In this document: positions 33,664-42,488 of the stretch, piece by piece
Layout of the letters: each line of letters opens with the position of its first letter
Numbering within the stretch: position 1 is the stretch's first letter
From: CADEFQ01 sp050249415
GTDB lineage: Bacteria; Pseudomonadota; Gammaproteobacteria; Steroidobacterales; Steroidobacteraceae
Assembly: GCA_050249415.1 (NCBI GenBank)
Contig: JBFWQO010000001.1
Location: forward strand, 434,001-498,000
Length of the DNA stretch: 64,000 bases
Direction of reading: 5' to 3'
The notes under the pieces: generated by a model
Told to the model about the DNA's origin: nothing
The model's input: the letters and a program-made list of their open reading frames with translations, nothing else
The model's database searches: none
Program-made: the position numbers and the translations under genes

Positions 33664-35007
33664 ATGCACCCGAGAATGGCCTGCGGCGTCCTCGCCGCAC
33701 TGAGCTTCTGTTCGCTCTCGATCGCCCGCACCCCGGCGCCCGATGAAATCCAGGCCCTGACGCTCGACAACGGCCTGCGCATCATCGTGTGGCCCGACCA
33801 CGATATCCCGAATGTCGCGCTCTACAACTTCGTGCGCGTCGGCAGCCGCAACGAGGCGCCCGGGATCACCGGGCTCGCGCACTTTTTCGAGCACATGATG
33901 TTCAACGGCACGACCCGGCGCCCGCCCGGGGAGTTCGATCGCGAAATGGAATCCCGGGGCGGATCGAACAATGCCTCGACCTCGGATGATCTCACCACCT
34001 ACATGGACTGGTTCCCGTCGAGCGCGCTCGATCTCGTCTTCGACCTCGAGGGCGACCGCCTCGGTCATCTCGCCTTCGACCCGAAGGTGGTCGAGAGCGA
34101 GCGCGGCGTCGTGTATTCGGAGCGGCGGCTGCGCGTGGACGACGACAACACGGGCTTTCTCGCCGAGCAGGTGCAGAGCACGGCCTTCGCCGCTCATCCC
34201 TATCACATCCCGACGATCGGCTGGCCGTCGGACATCGAGGGCTGGACGCTCGCCGACCTGCAGCGTTTCTTCAAGACCTACTACGCGCCGAACAACTGCA
34301 CGTTCGTGGTGGCCGGCGACGTCGAGCCGGAGCAGGTCTTCGCGCTCGCGCGCAAATACCTCGCGCCGTTGCCGAAACAGGCGGCGCCGCCGGCCGTGCG
34401 TACCGTCGAGCCGGTGCAACCGGGCGAGAAGCGCGTGACGGTCGAGCGGCGCGCGCAGACACCGCTGCTGCAGCTCGCCTACAAGGCGCCGCAGGCCGAC
34501 GACCCGCGCAATGTCACGCTCGATCTCCTCGCGACGATCCTCGCGCAGGGGGATGCGTCGCGCCTGCACCGGCTCCTCGTCGAGGAGCGCAAGATCGCGG
34601 TCAACGTCGATGTCTACCTGCAGGAGGGCTTCGACCCGGGGTTGTTCTGGTTCTTCGTCACCCTGCCGCAGGGGGGCGACCCGGACGTCGTGCTCGCGAC
34701 GATCGACGCTGCGCTCGCGAAGGTCGCGACGGAGGGGGTCACCGATGCCGAACTCGCGCGCGCACGCAACCTCACGAGTGCCGCGTACTTCGGGCAACTC
34801 GGCACGATCAACGGCAAGGCGCGCCTCGCCGGCCAGTACGAAGTGATGCACGGCGATTACCGCAAACTGTTCGAGCTGCCGGACGCGATCGCGCGTGTGA
34901 CGCGCGACGACATTCGCACGGCGGCGAAGGACCTGTTCGACGCGCACCATCGCACGGTCGGCGTCCTCGTACCGACCGCGACCGCTGCCGCCGGCGGGGA
35001 GGGCTGA
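33664..35007 (+). CDS. M16 family zinc metallopeptidase (catalytic subunit)
   Basis: A 447-residue pitrilysin-type peptidase with N-terminal signal (CGVLAALSFCSLSIA). The inverted zinc motif HxxEH is HFFEH (residues 73-77), and the distal zinc Glu lies in ESERGVVYSE about 75 residues later. It probably works in the periplasm with the second M16 protein encoded 3 nt downstream, as an active/inactive heterodimer. A TACAAT -10 box (33652-33657) ends only 6 nt before the ATG and there is no Shine-Dalgarno, so the mRNA is probably leaderless. Confidence 0.92.
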   Translation: MHPRMACGVLAALSFCSLSIARTPAPDEIQALTLDNGLRIIVWPDHDIPNVALYNFVRVGSRNEAPGITGLAHFFEHMMFNGTTRRPPGEFDREMESRGGSNNASTSDDLTTYMDWFPSSALDLVFDLEGDRLGHLAFDPKVVESERGVVYSERRLRVDDDNTGFLAEQVQSTAFAAHPYHIPTIGWPSDIEGWTLADLQRFFKTYYAPNNCTFVVAGDVEPEQVFALARKYLAPLPKQAAPPAVRTVEPVQPGEKRVTVERRAQTPLLQLAYKAPQADDPRNVTLDLLATILAQGDASRLHRLLVEERKIAVNVDVYLQEGFDPGLFWFFVTLPQGGDPDVVLATIDAALAKVATEGVTDAELARARNLTSAAYFGQLGTINGKARLAGQYEVMHGDYRKLFELPDAIARVTRDDIRTAAKDLFDAHHRTVGVLVPTATAAAGGEG

Positions 35008-35010
35008 GTG

Positions 35011-36423
35011 ATGCACGGACGCACAGCTTTCGCGCCGGCCGCCGCCCTGGCATTGCTGCTCGCCGCACCGATCGCGGGTGCCAGCGGTGTCACGGTGCCG
35101 CCGTACACGCGCACCGTGCTGCCAAACGGCACGGTGCTCGTCGTGATGCCGCGCAAGGAAGTCCCGCTGATCGCCTTCACGGCGCTCGTGCGCGGCGGCG
35201 CGGTGGCCGACCCGGGGGGGAAAGCGGGCGTTGCGGCACTCACGGCGGGGTTGCTCGAGAAGGGCGCCGGGCCGCGCAGCGCGTACGAGTTCGCGGACAC
35301 GGTGGAAGGCGCCGGCGGCAGCTTCGGCGCGGCGGCCGGCACCGAGGCGATCTCCGTGTCGGGCCAGTTCCTCGCGAAGGACCAGGCGCTGATGATCGAA
35401 TTGCTCGCCGATGCGTTGCTTCGGCCGCACTTCGACGCCGCGGAGTTCGAGAGCCTGCGCGCAAGGCGCATCGAGGAACTGAAGGCGGCCAAGGATTCCG
35501 ACCCCTCCGCGCTGATCCGGCTCTATGGCCGGCGGTTCCTCTTCGGTGACCATCCCTACGGGAGCCCCGCGGGCGGCAGCGAGCGATCGCTCGCCTCGGT
35601 CACGCGCGACGATGTGCTGGCGTACTATCGCGCGAACTTCGGGGCCGATCGTCTCACCCTGATCTTCGCGGGCGATGTGGATCCGCAGGCGCTCGCGAAC
35701 GCCGCCCGGCACGCGTTCTCGGCCTGGGATGCGGCGGGTGCGGCTGCGCCGGTGCTGGCGCCGCCACCGCAGGCGACGGGGCGGCGCGTGCTGCTCGTCG
35801 ACGAGCCGGGTGCCGCGCAGTCGCACTTCTGGATCGGCAATCGGGGCGTGGCACGCCAGTACGCGGACCGCGCCGCGCTCGATGTCGTCAATACGCTGTA
35901 CGGCGGGCGCTTCACGTCGATCCTCAACACCGAACTGCGCATCAAGTCGGGGTTGTCGTACGGTGCGAGTTCGGGTTTCACGCGCGGCACCGTGCCGGGC
36001 GAGTTCGCGATCCGCTCCTTCACGAAGACCGCCACGACCGGCAAGGCGATCGACCTCGCGCTCGCGACGCTGAAGCAGCTGCACGAGGACGGCGTCAGCG
36101 CCGATGCGCTCGAGTCGGCGCGCGCCTATGTGCTCGGCCAGTTTCCGTTGCAGCTCGAGACGGCCGGCCACTGGGTCGCGGCGCTGGCCGAACTCGAGCT
36201 GTACGGCCTCGACCGCTCCTACATCGACGACTTCGGCGCGGCAGTCGCGGCCGTGACACCGGAGGCGGCCGCGCGCGTGATCGCCACGGCCTTTCCGCGC
36301 ATGGACGACCTCGTGATCGTCGTGATCGGGGATGCGGCGAAGATACGCGCCGACGTCGCGAAGTACGGGCCGTTGTCCGGGACGACGCTCGCCGCGCCCG
36401 ACTTTCGCGCGCAGCCGCGCTAG
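35011..36423 (+). CDS. M16 family peptidase-like protein (non-catalytic partner)
   Basis: A 470-residue M16 homologue with signal peptide (AAALALLLAAPIAGAS). The position of the zinc motif reads VAALTAGLLEKG, so HxxEH is missing and it cannot bind zinc normally. The C-terminal substrate-holding Arg/Tyr motif is kept as LRIKSGLSYGASSGF. This division matches bacterial M16B heterodimers in which one subunit supplies the metal site and the other the R/Y pair. GTG (35008) and ATG (35011) are both possible; the ATG is 8-9 nt from a GGGGAGGG ribosome-binding site. Confidence 0.9.
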   Translation: MHGRTAFAPAAALALLLAAPIAGASGVTVPPYTRTVLPNGTVLVVMPRKEVPLIAFTALVRGGAVADPGGKAGVAALTAGLLEKGAGPRSAYEFADTVEGAGGSFGAAAGTEAISVSGQFLAKDQALMIELLADALLRPHFDAAEFESLRARRIEELKAAKDSDPSALIRLYGRRFLFGDHPYGSPAGGSERSLASVTRDDVLAYYRANFGADRLTLIFAGDVDPQALANAARHAFSAWDAAGAAAPVLAPPPQATGRRVLLVDEPGAAQSHFWIGNRGVARQYADRAALDVVNTLYGGRFTSILNTELRIKSGLSYGASSGFTRGTVPGEFAIRSFTKTATTGKAIDLALATLKQLHEDGVSADALESARAYVLGQFPLQLETAGHWVAALAELELYGLDRSYIDDFGAAVAAVTPEAAARVIATAFPRMDDLVIVVIGDAAKIRADVAKYGPLSGTTLAAPDFRAQPR

Positions 36424-36428
36424 CGGCT

Positions 36429-37295
36429 TCAGTCGTCGGGTAGCGGAATGAACTCGTCGTCGCCCGGCACGCGGCCGAAGCGCCCCTCCGTCCAGTCGCG
36501 CCTGGCCTGCTCGATCCGCTCGCGGCTCGACGAGACGAAGTTCCACCAGATATAACGCGGCGTCGGGAACGGCTCGCCGCCAAGCAGCATCACGCGCGCA
36601 TTGTGCCGCGCGTGCAGTCTCACGGTGTCACCGCGCGCGAGCACGGCGAGGCGCGCCTCTCCGAGGGGCTCGCCGTCGATGTCGATCCCGCCGTCCGCGA
36701 CATAGACGGCGCGCTCGGTGTGATCGGCCGGCAACTCGAGCGCGGCGTTCGCAGGCATCAGCGCTTCGACATAGAGCGTCGGCCACAGCACCTCGACCGG
36801 CGATCGTCGCCCGAACGCTTCGCCCGCGATGACCCGCAGCTCGCAGTCGTCGACCGTGAGGTGCGGCAGCGTGGCGGCGGCGTGGTGCGCGAAGCCCGGC
36901 GCGAGTTCCTCGTGGCCGTCCGGCAGCGCGACCCACGACTGGATGCCGTGGATCTGCGAGCCTTGCGCGCGCATCGCGGGCGGGGTGCGCTCCGAATGGG
37001 CGATGCCGCGACCGGTCGTCATCCAGTTCACGTCGCCGGGATGGATTTCCTGCACGGAGCCGAGGCTGTCGCGGTGGAGAAAGGCGCCGCCGAACAGGTA
37101 CGTCACCGTGGCGAGCGCGATGTGCGGATGGGGACGCACGTCGATCCCGTGCCCCGGCGCGAGTGATGCGGGGCCGAGGTGGTCGAAGAAGATGAACGGG
37201 CCAACCATGCGGCGTCCCGGTGCCGGCAACACGCGCCGGACGGTGAAGCCGCCGAGATCGCGCGGGCGCCCATCGATGATCTGCTCCATGCCCAT
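36429..37295 (-). CDS. Pirin family protein
   Basis: A 288-residue bicupin of the pirin family. The N-terminal cupin holds the metal site and signature (FIFFDHLGPA, VRPHPHIALATVTYLFGGAFLHRDSLG, HSER). The C-terminal part is Pirin_C (LLGGEPFPTPRYIWWNFVSSSRERIEQA). Pirins bind iron; some have quercetinase activity and others act as regulators. The three metal His and one Glu seem present. It is convergent with the M16 operon (5 nt) and divergent from the 1344-residue protein gene. Confidence 0.92.
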   Translation of the reverse strand: MGMEQIIDGRPRDLGGFTVRRVLPAPGRRMVGPFIFFDHLGPASLAPGHGIDVRPHPHIALATVTYLFGGAFLHRDSLGSVQEIHPGDVNWMTTGRGIAHSERTPPAMRAQGSQIHGIQSWVALPDGHEELAPGFAHHAAATLPHLTVDDCELRVIAGEAFGRRSPVEVLWPTLYVEALMPANAALELPADHTERAVYVADGGIDIDGEPLGEARLAVLARGDTVRLHARHNARVMLLGGEPFPTPRYIWWNFVSSSRERIEQARRDWTEGRFGRVPGDDEFIPLPDD

Positions 37296-37359
37296 GGTTC
37301 CCCTCGACGCGTCGCCACGAACATCGGATCATGGCGCAAATCCTTCCGGGGGCGAAATC

Positions 37360-40300
37360 GTGCCGTACCTTCGCGTCGCCATTGCGCTCTATGTCGCGTC
37401 CGTCGTCGCAACGCCCGCCTTGGGCGCCGATCCGTCGGTGCCCCGCGCACTCGAGGAGTGGCGCGGGTGGGTCCTCGCCGGCGAAGAGTATCGGCAGTGC
37501 CCGTGGTTTGCCGCTCCCGCAGGTTCCCCGGGCGGCGCGACGACCTGGCAGTGCATCTGGCCAGGGCGGCTGTCGCTCGCGATCGGCGCGCGCGGCGGCG
37601 AGTTCCGCCAGGCGTGGCAGGTCGAGCGCGAGGCGTGGGTGGTGCTGCCGGGCAGCAGCGACCTGTGGCCGCAGGAGGTCACGATCGACGGGCGGCCCGG
37701 TGCGATCGTCGTGCGCGGCGGTGTACCGCAGGCCCGCCTCGCGCCGGGAACCCACCAGTTGGCCGGGCGCTTCGAGTGGCGCACGCGTCCCGAATCGCTC
37801 GCCATTCCGTCCGAGACAGGCCTCATCGATCTCACGATCGACGGCTCGCGTGTCGAGTCGCCCACCCGCACGGGCGGCGCGCTGTTTCTCGGTGCGCGCC
37901 AAGGCGCCGCCGAGGCCGCCAGTTTCGATGTCGAGGTGCATCGGCTCGTCGTCGACGACCTGCCGGCGCGACTCGTCACGCGCCTGTCGCTGCGCGCGAC
38001 CGGCGGCAGTCGTGAAGTGGTGCTCGGCCCGGTATTGCCTGCGGGTTTCGTGCCGATCGCACTCGACTCGCCGCTCCCGGCGCGCGTCGAGCCGGACGGG
38101 CGCCTTCGCCTGCAACTGCGCGCGGGGACCTACACCGTCGAGTTGGCGGCGCGCGCCACGAGCGACCTCTCGGCCATCGCGCGGCCGACAGCCGCAGCGC
38201 CGTGGCCGACGGAAGAGATCTGGAGCTTCTCGGGCGTCGATCGCCTGCGCGTCGCCGCGCTCGAAGGCGGCGAAGGCATCGACCCGGCGCAGGCGAACGT
38301 GCCACAAGCGTGGCGCACGTTTCCGGCGTTTCGCGTCCTCGCCGCGACGGCTTTGTCGGTGGTCGAACGCAGTCGTGGCATGGCCGGCGCCGACGGCAAC
38401 CCACTCTCCCTCGCCCGCGCACTCTGGCTCGATTTCGACCGCGAGGCTTTCACCGCGGTCGATCAGGTGAGCGGCACGATGCGCGCGGATTGGCGCCTGG
38501 ATATGGCCGCACCCTGGACGCTCGCCAGCGCGAAGCAGGGTGACCAGGCCCTGCTCGTCACGCGGGGAGGGGACGACACGCTGACCGGCATCGAACTGCG
38601 GGCGCCCGAGGTTGCCCTGCGCACGGTGGCGCGCAGTGCGAGCGCCTCGGGGGCATTGCCGGCGACCGGCTGGTCGACGCGTTTCGAGAAGGTCAGCGGC
38701 CAGCTGAACCTGCCGCCGGGTCACCGTCTCGTCGCTGCGCTCGGTGTCGATGCCGCGCCCGGCGCGTGGCTCGAGCAATGGGGCTTGTGGAGTCTCTTCG
38801 GCGTCGTGATCGTTGCGGTGTTTGCCGGCTGGCTCGGCGGACCGGTCTGCGGGGCGCTCGCGTTCGTCGCGCTTCTGCTCACCTACCAGGACAGTCCGAA
38901 GGTGATCTGGCTCTGGGCGAACCTGCTCGCGGCGCTCGCGCTGGCACGTGCCGCGCCGGAAGGCCGGTTGCGCAGGTTCGCGACGGCCTATCGCACCGTG
39001 AGCTTCGCGCTGCTCGCGCTCGTGCTCGTGCCGTTCATGTGGCAGCAGCTTAGGCTGGCGATTCATCCGCAACTCGACGCGTTGGCCGCCAGGGCGGCCG
39101 TGGTCGAATCCGTTGCGGCATCGGCGGCCCCGTCGGCTGACATGGCGATGCCCAAGGTGTCAGGCGAGGTGGCCCTGAGCCGCGCCCCCGAGTCGCCCGT
39201 GCCCGCGCCCCCCGCGCCCGGGCCTGAACGCTTCGCGCCCGGCACGATCGTGCAGACGGGCCCGGGCATCCCGTCGTGGCGATTCGTCAGTTACACCTAC
39301 TCGTGGTCCGGACCCGTCGAACCGACCCAGACGGCGCGCTTCGTGATCGCGGGGCCGGTCGCGATGAGTGCCTGGCGCGTCGTCGGTGTCCTGCTGCTCG
39401 CGGCACTCTTTGCGTGGCTGCTCGCGATCGCCGACGGCCGGCTGCATCGCTACGTTCCGCCGCGCCTGCGATCCACGCTCGCGCGGAGCGTCGCACCGTG
39501 GCTCGCGATGGCGACCTTGGCGCTCGTTGTGGCGCCGTCGCCCGCGGCTGCGCAGTGGCCCGACGCGACCCTGCTCAACGAACTGAAAACCCGGCTCACC
39601 CGGCCCGCCGAATGCGAGCCGGACTGCGCGGAAATGCTCGCGGCACGTGCCATCGTCGACAGTTCGCGCCTGACGCTGGAAATCGACGCGGCGGCGCTCG
39701 CGCGTCTCGCGGTGCCCGTGCCCGCGGCTCCCGGTGCGTGGTGGGTGGACACGGTGACGGTCGACGGTGAGCCGAGCGTCGCGCTGCGGCGTGGCGCCGA
39801 CGAGGCGCTCTGGATTCCGCTGGCGCCCGGTGCGCACCGGATTGTCGTCGCCGGTCGTCTCGCAAGATCCGATTCGCTGCAACTCGTGTTTCCCTGGGTG
39901 CCCCGGCGCGCGAGCGTCACGGCAATGGGCTGGGACGTGGCCGGGGTCGTCGACGGACGCATGCCGGGCCGCACGCTCGATTTCAGCCGGCAGGCCACGC
40001 GGCGCGCCGGGGGTGCGGGTGAGGAGGCGGGCGCCACGGCCGCCGCGACGCCCGAGTTTCCGCCGTTCGTGCGTGTCGTGCGGCACTTCGTCATCGGCAC
40101 GGACAGCCGCGTGCGCACACAGGTCGAACGCATTGCGCCGGTGCGCGCCGCGTTCTCCGTCCCGGTGCCGCTGGTCGCGGGCGAATCGGTCCTCGCCGAG
40201 TCGGTCGACGTACGCGACGGCAGGGAGGTGCGCGTGGCGTTCGCGGCGGGTGAGCCTGCGGTCGGCTGGGACGCCGCGCTGCCTTCGACCGGGACGCTGG

Positions 40301-41394
40301 CATTGACCGCGGCTGCTGCCGATGCGCCCTTTGTCGAGGTGTGGGAATTCTCGGTGAGTCCGCAGTGGCATGCCTCCTTCGATGGCTTCGCCGCGACCCT
40401 GCCCGACTCCATCGGGCCCGAATGGGTATACGAATTCCATCCGCGACCGGGCGAGTCACTGCAGGCGCAGTTCGCGCGGCCGCCGGTCGCGCCCGGGGAG
40501 TCGCTCGCGATCGATCGGGTGGAGCACGACATCAGGATCGGCAAGCGCGCGACCGATTCGACGCTCTCGGTGAGGTATCGTGCGACGCAGGGCGGGCGCC
40601 ATGCCGTCATGCTGCCGCCCGATGCGCGTGTCACGGCCGTGAGCGTCGATGGTGAGAGCCTCGCGCTGCGACCCGAGAAGGGCCGCTTGTCGTTGCCGAT
40701 CCTGCCGGGCGAGCATACGGTCCTCATCGACTCGACGCAGGCTCGCGGCATCGGGTCGCGTGCACGGCCAGACCCGCTCGACCTCGGCGTCGCCGCGAGC
40801 AATGTCACGACGTCGCTGGCGTTGCCAGCCGATCGGTGGGCGCTGTTGGCGATCGGTCCCGGTGTCGGGCCCGCCATCCTGTACTGGGGGGAGATCGTCG
40901 CATTTCTCCTGACGGCGTGGGCCGTCGGCCGCAGCGGTCGTTCGCCGCTGCGCACCCGTGAATGGGTGCTGCTCGGCCTCGGCCTCTCGACACTGTCGTG
41001 GGCGGTGCTCGCGCTTGTGGCGCTGTGGCTCTTCGCGATCAGGTGGCGCGAGGGATGGAGTGGAGCGGTCCCTCGCCTGACCTTCAACCTGGTGCAGGTA
41101 TTGCTCGCGCTGCTCACCCTCGTCGCGGTGGGTGCGCTCTTGTTCTCCGGCATACGCCGCGGGCTGCTGTCGACGCCGGACATGGGCGTCGTCGGCCCGT
41201 TGATGGGCGAGGGCCGCTTTGCCTGGTTCGTCGATCGCACCGGCGGCGCGCTGCCGCGACCGTCCGTCTTCAGCCTGCCGCTCTGGGTATTCAAGCTGCT
41301 CGTGTTCGCATGGGCGGTGTGGGCCGCGTTCGCGGTGCTGCGCTGGCTGCGCACGTCGTGGCACGCGTGGCGCAGCGGCGGCTACTGGAGATAG
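37360..41394 (+). CDS. Large multi-span membrane protein of unknown function
   Basis: A 1344-residue protein, start at GTG 37360 (VPYLRVAIALYV) with GGGGGCG upstream and a signal peptide to about ALGAD. Two related exported beta-rich modules are visible (about residues 30-330 and 730-1050), each with VDG-P...RG and LAPG-H--AGR phrases. Each is followed by membrane segments: a central cluster (about 470-570 and 670-725) and a C-terminal cluster of four (about 1165-1340). No catalytic motif was recognised. The stop is 4 bp before the left inverted repeat of the RAYT element. The open frame upstream of 37360 overlaps pirin antisense and is not used. Confidence 0.75.
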   Translation: MPYLRVAIALYVASVVATPALGADPSVPRALEEWRGWVLAGEEYRQCPWFAAPAGSPGGATTWQCIWPGRLSLAIGARGGEFRQAWQVEREAWVVLPGSSDLWPQEVTIDGRPGAIVVRGGVPQARLAPGTHQLAGRFEWRTRPESLAIPSETGLIDLTIDGSRVESPTRTGGALFLGARQGAAEAASFDVEVHRLVVDDLPARLVTRLSLRATGGSREVVLGPVLPAGFVPIALDSPLPARVEPDGRLRLQLRAGTYTVELAARATSDLSAIARPTAAAPWPTEEIWSFSGVDRLRVAALEGGEGIDPAQANVPQAWRTFPAFRVLAATALSVVERSRGMAGADGNPLSLARALWLDFDREAFTAVDQVSGTMRADWRLDMAAPWTLASAKQGDQALLVTRGGDDTLTGIELRAPEVALRTVARSASASGALPATGWSTRFEKVSGQLNLPPGHRLVAALGVDAAPGAWLEQWGLWSLFGVVIVAVFAGWLGGPVCGALAFVALLLTYQDSPKVIWLWANLLAALALARAAPEGRLRRFATAYRTVSFALLALVLVPFMWQQLRLAIHPQLDALAARAAVVESVAASAAPSADMAMPKVSGEVALSRAPESPVPAPPAPGPERFAPGTIVQTGPGIPSWRFVSYTYSWSGPVEPTQTARFVIAGPVAMSAWRVVGVLLLAALFAWLLAIADGRLHRYVPPRLRSTLARSVAPWLAMATLALVVAPSPAAAQWPDATLLNELKTRLTRPAECEPDCAEMLAARAIVDSSRLTLEIDAAALARLAVPVPAAPGAWWVDTVTVDGEPSVALRRGADEALWIPLAPGAHRIVVAGRLARSDSLQLVFPWVPRRASVTAMGWDVAGVVDGRMPGRTLDFSRQATRRAGGAGEEAGATAAATPEFPPFVRVVRHFVIGTDSRVRTQVERIAPVRAAFSVPVPLVAGESVLAESVDVRDGREVRVAFAAGEPAVGWDAALPSTGTLALTAAAADAPFVEVWEFSVSPQWHASFDGFAATLPDSIGPEWVYEFHPRPGESLQAQFARPPVAPGESLAIDRVEHDIRIGKRATDSTLSVRYRATQGGRHAVMLPPDARVTAVSVDGESLALRPEKGRLSLPILPGEHTVLIDSTQARGIGSRARPDPLDLGVAASNVTTSLALPADRWALLAIGPGVGPAILYWGEIVAFLLTAWAVGRSGRSPLRTREWVLLGLGLSTLSWAVLALVALWLFAIRWREGWSGAVPRLTFNLVQVLLALLTLVAVGALLFSGIRRGLLSTPDMGVVGPLMGEGRFAWFVDRTGGALPRPSVFSLPLWVFKLLVFAWAVWAAFAVLRWLRTSWHAWRSGGYWR

Positions 41395-41398
41395 CGTT

Positions 41399-41429
41399 GG
41401 TGCCGGGGCTTCGGTTGTTCGGTTATTGG
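41399..41429 (+). repeat. Left 31-bp inverted repeat of RAYT element
   Basis: Starts GGTGCCGGGGCTTCGG and ends GGTTATTGG. Exact reverse complement of 42453-42483. It is not strongly self-complementary, so any hairpin would form mainly between the two arms, enclosing the gene. Confidence 0.95.
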
Positions 41430-41547
41430 CGGAATCGGCAGGCCGCCGGGACCTGAATCTGGCGAAACGCCGCTGAATCTCGGCGCGCGCGGCGACACGG
41501 CCTGTTGGAAACTGCCTACTGCGTCATTTTCCCGGAGGCGGTGTCCC

Positions 41548-42459
41548 GTGCCGAGGCCATTGCGTCTGCACGTCAACGGCGGCTTCTACCACGTCATCCT
41601 GCGAGGCAATCATCGCGAGGCGGTGTTCCGTACGCGCGAGGACCGGATGCTCCTCTCGGAGCTGGTAGCGGAGACGATCGACCTTCACAGGATGCGCATC
41701 CATGCGTTCTGCTGGATGACCAACCACATGCATTTTCTCGTCGAGGTGAGCGACGCGCCCCTTGGCCCGGCCATGAGGCATGTCGCCAGCCGCTACGCGC
41801 GCACTTCGCAATGGCATCGCGAGACGACCGGCCATCTGTTCGAGCGGCGCTACCGGGCCATCCTCGTCGATTCGGAGCGCTACCTGTGCGAGTTGCTGCG
41901 CTATATCCACCTGAATCCGGTCCGCGCCGGGGTAGTCGCCGACCCGGTGGAGTACGAGTGGAGCGGGCATCGCGCCTATCTCGGCCTCGCGCAATGGAAC
42001 TGGCTCACGACGAGTCTTGCGCTCACGAGATTCGATCGGACTCCGGGCGCCGCTCGCGAGGCGTATCGACGCTTTGTACTCGAAGGCATCGCCATCGGGG
42101 CGAATCCGGAGTACAGCCGGGGCAGGGCCGATGATCCGCGCCTGCTGGGGGACGACCTGTTCGTCGCGCGCATGACGGCGCGCACGAAATCCGCTTCGAC
42201 CCTTACCGTCGATGCGTTGATCGCGCATCTTTGCGGGCAATACGGTACCGATCCCTCGGCACTCAGTGGATCAGGGCGCCAGAGGGAATTGGCCCAGCTT
42301 CGCGTGCTGGTCGTGCACCACGCACAGGAAAAGCAACTTGCGACGGTGAGCGAGCTCGCGCGCCGGTTCGGGCGCAGCGTGTCGACGCTAGCGGAATCGC
42401 TGGCGCACTATCGGCGAGAACGGCCGGAGCTGTTCCAGCGACCTTTGGGGCTCCAATAA
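41548..42459 (+). CDS. REP-associated tyrosine transposase (RAYT, Y1_Tnp)
   Basis: A 303-residue Y1 transposase. The HUH-type metal motif is NHMH (His60-x-His62) and the catalytic tyrosine block is LLRYIHLNPVRAG (Tyr119). The N-terminus (LRLHVNGGFYHVILRGNHRE) is typical of RAYTs. A C-terminal helix-turn-helix (residues about 225-300, SELARRFGRSVSTLAESL) resembles a DnaA-like DNA-binding domain found in long RAYTs. GTG start with Shine-Dalgarno GGAGG 8 nt before. The TAA stop lies inside the right inverted repeat. All key residues are intact, so it is probably active in moving REP-like hairpins. Confidence 0.93.
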   Translation: MPRPLRLHVNGGFYHVILRGNHREAVFRTREDRMLLSELVAETIDLHRMRIHAFCWMTNHMHFLVEVSDAPLGPAMRHVASRYARTSQWHRETTGHLFERRYRAILVDSERYLCELLRYIHLNPVRAGVVADPVEYEWSGHRAYLGLAQWNWLTTSLALTRFDRTPGAAREAYRRFVLEGIAIGANPEYSRGRADDPRLLGDDLFVARMTARTKSASTLTVDALIAHLCGQYGTDPSALSGSGRQRELAQLRVLVVHHAQEKQLATVSELARRFGRSVSTLAESLAHYRRERPELFQRPLGLQ

Positions 42460-42483
42460 CCGAACAACCGAAGCCCCGGCACC
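42453..42483 (-). repeat. Right 31-bp inverted repeat of RAYT element
   Basis: Exact inverted copy of 41399-41429. It includes the last codon and stop of the RAYT gene (42457-42459), so the coding end and the repeat are physically fused and must evolve together. Confidence 0.95.
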
Positions 42484-42488
42484 GCGCC

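Larger units (their letters stand above)
41399..42483 (+). mobile_element. RAYT element bounded by perfect 31-bp inverted repeats
   Basis: The REP-associated tyrosine transposase gene is flanked by arms 41399-41429 and 42453-42483 that are exact reverse complements over all 31 bp. The base pairing stops at both edges. The element lies precisely between two convergent genes, leaving 4 bp to the left stop codon and 5 bp to the right one. No target-site duplication is evident, as expected for Y1 single-strand transposases. Confidence 0.75.

Noticed and set aside
36829..37359. N-terminal extension of the 1344-residue protein
   Set aside because: It would run antisense through most of pirin and place a signal peptide in the middle of the protein. 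The GTG at 37360 with ribosome-binding site is preferred.
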